10,040 nucleotides of DNA, taken from the NCBI GenBank assembly GCA_031274465.1, contig JAISQC010000052.1:1-10040 (forward strand). Reading direction: 5' to 3'. Numbering within the stretch: the stretch's first letter is position 1; each line of letters begins with the position of its first letter. Positions 6,221 through 10,040 of the stretch are shown one piece after another. Made by a program: the position numbers and the translations under genes. A model generated the notes under the pieces. It did no database searches, was not told where the DNA came from, and saw only the letters and a program-made list of their open reading frames with translations. The stretch is from Synergistaceae bacterium (lineage in GTDB: Bacteria > Synergistota > Synergistia > Synergistales > Synergistaceae).

Positions 6221-7702
6221 GTGACTACTTTTGTGATAGGCCTCGTCATTCTGTTCGTCGGCGGGGCTGTGTACGGAAAGATCTGCGAGAATGTGATGAA
6301 GCCCGACGACAGGAAGACGCCGGCTTATGTCAAGACCGACGGCGTGGACTACGTCCCCATGCAGACGTGGAAGAACAGCTTGATAAACCTGCTCAACATA
6401 GCCGGCACCGGCCCGATCCTCGGCCCGATCCAGGGCATTCTCTTCGGCCCGGTGGCTTTCATACTCATCCCGATAGGCAATATATTGGGAGGCTCGCTGC
6501 ACGACTATTTCTCGGGGATGCTGGCACTCCGCAACAACGGGTTGCAGATGCCGGACCTCGTGCAGAAATACACCAACAAAGCGGTGTACAACCTTTACAA
6601 CGTTTTCGTCTGCCTGCTGATGCTCCTCGTCGGAGCGGTTTTCATATACACGCCGGGCGATCTCGCGACCACTCAGGTTTTTGGGTTCTCTGGGGCTGCG
6701 ACTGCTTCCAGCACGTGGGTGGTGTATGGCGTGATTTTCGTCTACTACATCTGCGCCACCATGTTCCCGATAGACAAGCTCATAGGCAGGGTCTACCCGA
6801 TTTTCGGCGCGATCCTTCTGTTTTCCGCAGTAGGAGTGTTCGTGGGTCTTTTCCTGAAGGGGTATTCCCTTCCCGAACTGACGTCGGAGAGCGTTGCCGC
6901 AGCTCATCCATTTGGCCAGAGACTGATACCCATGTTCTTCATTACTGTCGCCTGCGGCATCGTCTCCGGCTTTCACTCCACGCAGACCGCAATCATATCC
7001 CGCAGCGTCACCAGCGAGCGGCAGGGCCGCCTGACGTTCTACAACATGATGGTCCTCGAAGGGTTCATCGCCATGATATGGGCCGCTGCGGCAATAGGGG
7101 CGGTTTCAAAGGGAATTGCCAGCTCCGAGCAGCTTTTCAAGGCGCCGGCGCAGGTAGTGGGATTGGTGGCGCGCGACATGCTTGGCAGCTTCGGCGGGAT
7201 GGCGGCGATCTTGGGAGTCATAGTGCTTCCCATTACCTCCGGGGATACGGCGCTTCGTTCGCTGAGGCTCATGATAGCTGATTTCACCCACCTGGATCAG
7301 AAGCCCAGCGCCAACAGGCTCAAAATATCCCTCCCCATTTTCGCGCTGGTCGCGGCGATTCTGATATGGGCGAAATTCGAGACAAACGGGTTCAATTACC
7401 TGTGGAGATATTTCGCATGGAGCAATCAGACCATCGCCATATTCGCCTTCGCGATAATATCGATCTATCTCCTTGGCAAGGGCAACAAGACTGCGGCGTT
7501 CATGTCGCTGATCCCTGGCACGTGGTACGCATTCATCACATTCACCTTCATCTGCAACGCGCCGATAGGGCTCAACATACCGATGAACATCTCCTACGGG
7601 CTGGGCACAGCTTTTGCCGTTGCGTACGCGGTGTTGGTCTACATGAAAGGCGTCAGGACATTTGAGGCTAAAATGCCCCTCGAAGCGGAAGCGATATACT
7701 GA
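6221..7702 (+). CDS. cstA: CstA-family carbon starvation/peptide transporter, short form
   Basis: Inner-membrane transporter of the CstA/BtsT family; characterised members import peptides or pyruvate. The 493-residue product has about 12 hydrophobic segments, the first at 3-21 and the last near 460-480. The N-terminal signature TPAYVKTDGVDYVP (33-46) and the loop IAGTGPILGPIQG (60-72), followed by HDYFSGM (94-100), are clear family features. It is shorter than E. coli CstA (about 700 residues) but of the size I know for CstA-like proteins of anaerobes, so I read it as complete. GTG 6221 is chosen because AGGGAG lies about 9 nt upstream and the membrane segment starts at once; an ATG at 6214 is out of frame. 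It is a single-gene unit with a strong terminator. The substrate is not identifiable; peptides or amino-acid-derived carboxylates would suit a fermenter. Confidence 0.9.
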   Translation: MTTFVIGLVILFVGGAVYGKICENVMKPDDRKTPAYVKTDGVDYVPMQTWKNSLINLLNIAGTGPILGPIQGILFGPVAFILIPIGNILGGSLHDYFSGMLALRNNGLQMPDLVQKYTNKAVYNLYNVFVCLLMLLVGAVFIYTPGDLATTQVFGFSGAATASSTWVVYGVIFVYYICATMFPIDKLIGRVYPIFGAILLFSAVGVFVGLFLKGYSLPELTSESVAAAHPFGQRLIPMFFITVACGIVSGFHSTQTAIISRSVTSERQGRLTFYNMMVLEGFIAMIWAAAAIGAVSKGIASSEQLFKAPAQVVGLVARDMLGSFGGMAAILGVIVLPITSGDTALRSLRLMIADFTHLDQKPSANRLKISLPIFALVAAILIWAKFETNGFNYLWRYFAWSNQTIAIFAFAIISIYLLGKGNKTAAFMSLIPGTWYAFITFTFICNAPIGLNIPMNISYGLGTAFAVAYAVLVYMKGVRTFEAKMPLEAEAIY

Positions 7703-7737
7703 TTAGCATTTCATGAGTTTGCCCCGCAACGAAGCGG

Positions 7738-7771
7738 ACCCGGATATCCTTTATCCGGGTTTCTTGTTTTT
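7738..7771 (+). terminator. Intrinsic terminator of cstA
   Basis: ACCCGGATA (7738-7746) and TATCCGGGT (7752-7760) form a perfect 9-bp stem with a 5-nt loop, followed by TTCTTGTTTTT. It lies 35 nt after the cstA stop. In the other direction the stem is not followed by a T-run, so it serves cstA rather than the convergent gspF. Confidence 0.88.
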
Positions 7772-7796
7772 GCGGCCTGTTAGCCGGTCGGCGCAG

Positions 7797-8957
7797 TTAC
7801 AGCTGCGCCAGGTCGGCGAGGTTGAATATGGGCAGCAGCACGGCAAGGACGACGAAGCCGACCACCGCTCCCAGGATTATTATGATTATGGGCTCGGCCA
7901 GGCTCGACCACTTTTGCATGGAGCCCTGCGCGAAATCCCAGGAGTTCGCCGATATCCTGTCAAGGCACGACGGCAAGTTCCCCCCCGCCTCGCCTATCCG
8001 CACGATGGCTATTACGTCCTCGGGGTAAGAGCCCTGACGTTCGAGGCTCTGCGAAAACCTGTAGCCTTTCCTGACCTCGTCTGCCAAAAACCGCATCCTG
8101 CCCGCTTCCCTGTCCATGCCTTCGGACATCTCGAGCGCCTGCACCAAAGGCACTCCGGATTTTATCAGGGTGGATAGCTGGGAGAATACGAGCGATATGG
8201 AAAGGAGTTTCCTCACCTCGCGAAAGAAAGGCAGTGAAATTTTCTTGCCGCGCCTTTTCATGTAAATGCTCGCGCCCCATAAAATTATCGCGGCCGGTAT
8301 CGCGCCGAGCTTAACTGCATCGGAAGCGGCAAGCAGGATTCTCGTGGGAATCGGCAGAGCCTGCCCGGATTTCACCACGATATCCGTCATCTGCGGGACG
8401 ACGTACGTCACGAGGAAGGCGACTACGATAGTCCCGACCGCCAGCATCAGCATGGGGTAGATGAGCGCCGACTGTATCCTCCGTTTGACGGAAATCTCGC
8501 TTTGAAGGAGGGCGGCGGCTCTGTCCAAAACATCCGGCAATGACGACGAGCGTTCGCCCGCCTCCACCATGCCGACCAGCGAATCGCGAAAAACGCCCTG
8601 CGCCTTCATCGATTGCGCCAGCGACCTTCCGGACTCGACGGACTCGCGGAGCGACGCGTACACCGACTGGAGGCTCTTGTCCCTCGTCTGCTTCTGGAGG
8701 ATTCCCAGGATTTCCGTGAGCGACAGCCCGCTCTGTATGAAAGTCGACAGCATCGCGCAAAAGAGGTGCTGGCTGTCTGGGCTCAAAACTTTGGGACGTT
8801 TCGCGCCTCTTTCGCCCGCCCGCTCGGGCTGCGCCGATATCGGTATGTAGCCTTCGAGGGCAAGAGACCTGAAAAGCTCGTCCTCATTGGGGGCTTCCCG
8901 CCTCATAGCCTTCTTTGCGCCCTTCGAGTCGTAAGCGGTGACCTTGAAAAGAGGCAT
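7797..8957 (-). CDS. gspF: Type II secretion/type IV pilus inner-membrane platform protein GspF/PilC
   Basis: Polytopic platform protein that couples the assembly ATPase to pilin insertion. The 386-residue product has the two T2SF repeats: residues 65-190 (FCAMLSTFIQSGLSLTEIL, MVEAGERSSSLPDVL) and 256-380 (VFSQLSTLIKSGVPLVQAL, IGEAGGNLPSCLDRI). Three hydrophobic segments lie at about 167-189, 207-232 and 355-378. An N-terminal domain of about 60 residues precedes the first repeat, and the length is standard. ATG 8957 follows the gspE stop with no spacer and has GGAGG 5 nt upstream. The stop at 7797 is convergent with cstA. GspF and PilC cannot be told apart here. Confidence 0.93.
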   Translation of the reverse strand: MPLFKVTAYDSKGAKKAMRREAPNEDELFRSLALEGYIPISAQPERAGERGAKRPKVLSPDSQHLFCAMLSTFIQSGLSLTEILGILQKQTRDKSLQSVYASLRESVESGRSLAQSMKAQGVFRDSLVGMVEAGERSSSLPDVLDRAAALLQSEISVKRRIQSALIYPMLMLAVGTIVVAFLVTYVVPQMTDIVVKSGQALPIPTRILLAASDAVKLGAIPAAIILWGASIYMKRRGKKISLPFFREVRKLLSISLVFSQLSTLIKSGVPLVQALEMSEGMDREAGRMRFLADEVRKGYRFSQSLERQGSYPEDVIAIVRIGEAGGNLPSCLDRISANSWDFAQGSMQKWSSLAEPIIIIILGAVVGFVVLAVLLPIFNLADLAQL

Positions 8958-10040
8958 CTATCCCTCCCCTGCCACCCGCAGGACCTCCTCCGGCGTCGTA
9001 TCGCCGGCAGCCGCCCGCTCTATCCCCAGCTCCAGGAGCGTCCTCATGCCGTTTTCACGGGCGAGCGCCCTCAATGCCGACAGAGAAGCGCCCGAAGATA
9101 TCGCGTCCGAGGCCTCCGGGGTTATGTCGAATTGCTCGTATAGTCCGAACCGCCCCCTGTAGCCCGAGTTCGAGCACATGTCGCAGCCTGAGCCGCGAAA
9201 CGCCTGTTTGAGGCCGTATTTTTCCCTCATCGGCTCGGGCGCTTGAACTTGTTTTTTGCACTTGGGGCATATCCTGCGAACGAGGCGCTGGGCAACCACT
9301 CCCAAAAGCGACCCGGCAATGAGGTAGGGCTCTACCCCCATGTCCTTCAGTCGGGAGACCGCGCTCACGGAATCGTTGGTGTGGAGCGTCGATAGGACCA
9401 GATGCCCGGTCAGCGACGACTGCACTCCGATATGGGCGGTGTCGAAATCCCTCATCTCGCCTATCATTATTATGTCGGGGTCTTGGCGCAGGATCGAACG
9501 CAGCGCGCTCGCGAAAGTTATCCCCGCCTTCTCGTTCACCTGCACCTGCCCGACTCCCGGTATGTCGTACTCGATAGGATCCTCGACGGTGATGATGTTC
9601 ACTTCCGGACGCGCCAACGCCTGGAGTATCGCATACAACGTAGTGCTCTTCCCCGACCCGGTGGGGCCGGTAAGGAGCATCATGCCGTGCGGGGCGCGCA
9701 CGAGCCGCTCCAGCCTGCCGCGCTCCTCTGCAGCCATCCCCAGCTCTTCGAGCGAGAGAAGGCCGCGCGCCTTGTCGAGCAGCCTCATCACGATGCGCTC
9801 GCCGTGCTGGGTGGGAAGGGAGCTCACCCTTATATCGACCGCGCGGTCCCCGAGGGTGATTCCGATGCGACCGTCCTGAGGCACGAAACGCTCCGCTATG
9901 TCCATGTGCGCCATGACTTTTATGCGGCTGGTGACCGGCGACTGATGCCCCCTGGTCAGTTCGTAGCGGTCGCTCAGAACGCCGTCTATCCTGTACCTCA
10001 CCAGCAGCTTGTTCTCGAATGGCTCCAGATGGATGTCCGT
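8958..10040 (-). CDS. gspE: Type II secretion/type IV pilus assembly ATPase GspE/PilB (N-terminus cut off)
   Basis: Hexameric cytoplasmic ATPase that powers pilin or pseudopilin assembly. The frame enters from the right edge; 360 residues are visible, beginning TDIHLEPFENKLLVRYRIDG, the conserved start of the second N-terminal/ATPase module, so the true start lies outside the window. Walker A is GPTGSGKST (visible residues 125-133), the Asp box is EDPIEY (153-158), Walker B is IIMIGEMRD ending at 198, and the His box region is LTGHLVLSTLHTND (210-223). Cys258, Cys261, Cys286 and Cys289 (CPKC and CDMC) form the zinc-binding CM subdomain of the GspE/PilB branch. The usual GEIRDxET is GEMRDFDT here. 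The stop codon directly abuts the gspF start, so the two are one operon. Confidence 0.94.
   Translation of the reverse strand, partial: TDIHLEPFENKLLVRYRIDGVLSDRYELTRGHQSPVTSRIKVMAHMDIAERFVPQDGRIGITLGDRAVDIRVSSLPTQHGERIVMRLLDKARGLLSLEELGMAAEERGRLERLVRAPHGMMLLTGPTGSGKSTTLYAILQALARPEVNIITVEDPIEYDIPGVGQVQVNEKAGITFASALRSILRQDPDIIMIGEMRDFDTAHIGVQSSLTGHLVLSTLHTNDSVSAVSRLKDMGVEPYLIAGSLLGVVAQRLVRRICPKCKKQVQAPEPMREKYGLKQAFRGSGCDMCSNSGYRGRFGLYEQFDITPEASDAISSGASLSALRALARENGMRTLLELGIERAAAGDTTPEEVLRVAGEG

Noticed and set aside
6202..7281. A 359-codon plus-strand frame inside cstA
   Set aside because: It is the shifted frame of the transporter: Arg/His-rich, without membrane segments, while the cstA frame has clear family motifs and a ribosome-binding site.
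7790..7809. GGCGCAG/CTGCGCC inverted repeat at the gspF stop
   Set aside because: The stem overlaps the last codons and is not followed by a T-run in the direction of gspF, so I did not call it a terminator.

Overview
The window looks like ordinary chromosome from an anaerobic, amino-acid- or peptide-fermenting bacterium. The evidence is a four-subunit 2-oxoacid:ferredoxin oxidoreductase, a CstA-type peptide/carboxylate transporter of the short kind common in anaerobes, and type II secretion/type IV pilus assembly genes in a moderately GC-rich background. A Synergistota-type organism would fit, but this is inferred from gene content and overall style; the window holds no decisive taxonomic marker. 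I recognise no phage, transposon, CRISPR or defence genes.

Layout. (1) Positions 1-1193, minus: the N-terminal 397 residues of a RumA/RlmD-family 23S rRNA m5U methyltransferase, cut by the left edge. (2) 1269-4002, minus: a compact korD-korA-korB-korC operon (ferredoxin, alpha, beta and gamma subunits) with near-zero gene spacing, strong Shine-Dalgarno sequences and a good sigma-70-type promoter at 4070-4098. A GC-rich hairpin lies between korC and the methyltransferase. (3) 4003-4420: a gene-free divergent control region. (4) 4421-5474, plus: tRNA-Ser(UGA), a hotdog-fold acyl-CoA thioesterase and a pseudopilin-like protein that overlaps the thioesterase. No terminator is visible between them. 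(5) 5656-6015, plus: a small exported protein of unknown function, followed by a probable terminator. (6) 6221-7702, plus: a CstA-family transporter with a strong intrinsic terminator. (7) 7797-10040, minus: gspF and the C-terminal 360 residues of gspE, abutting each other and convergent with cstA; gspE runs off the right edge.

How the genes fit together. The transporter may import peptides or organic acids. Amino acids deaminate to 2-oxoacids, which the Kor complex oxidises to acyl-CoA, CO2 and reduced ferredoxin. The thioesterase could act on acyl-CoAs, but its physiological role is open. GspE and GspF form the motor and inner-membrane platform of a pilus or secretion machine, for which the pseudopilin at 4989 is a plausible but unlinked subunit. 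Several start sites were set by Shine-Dalgarno position rather than by the longest frame: korD GTG 4002, korA ATG 3791, korC ATG 1826, thioesterase ATG 4562, pseudopilin ATG 4989.
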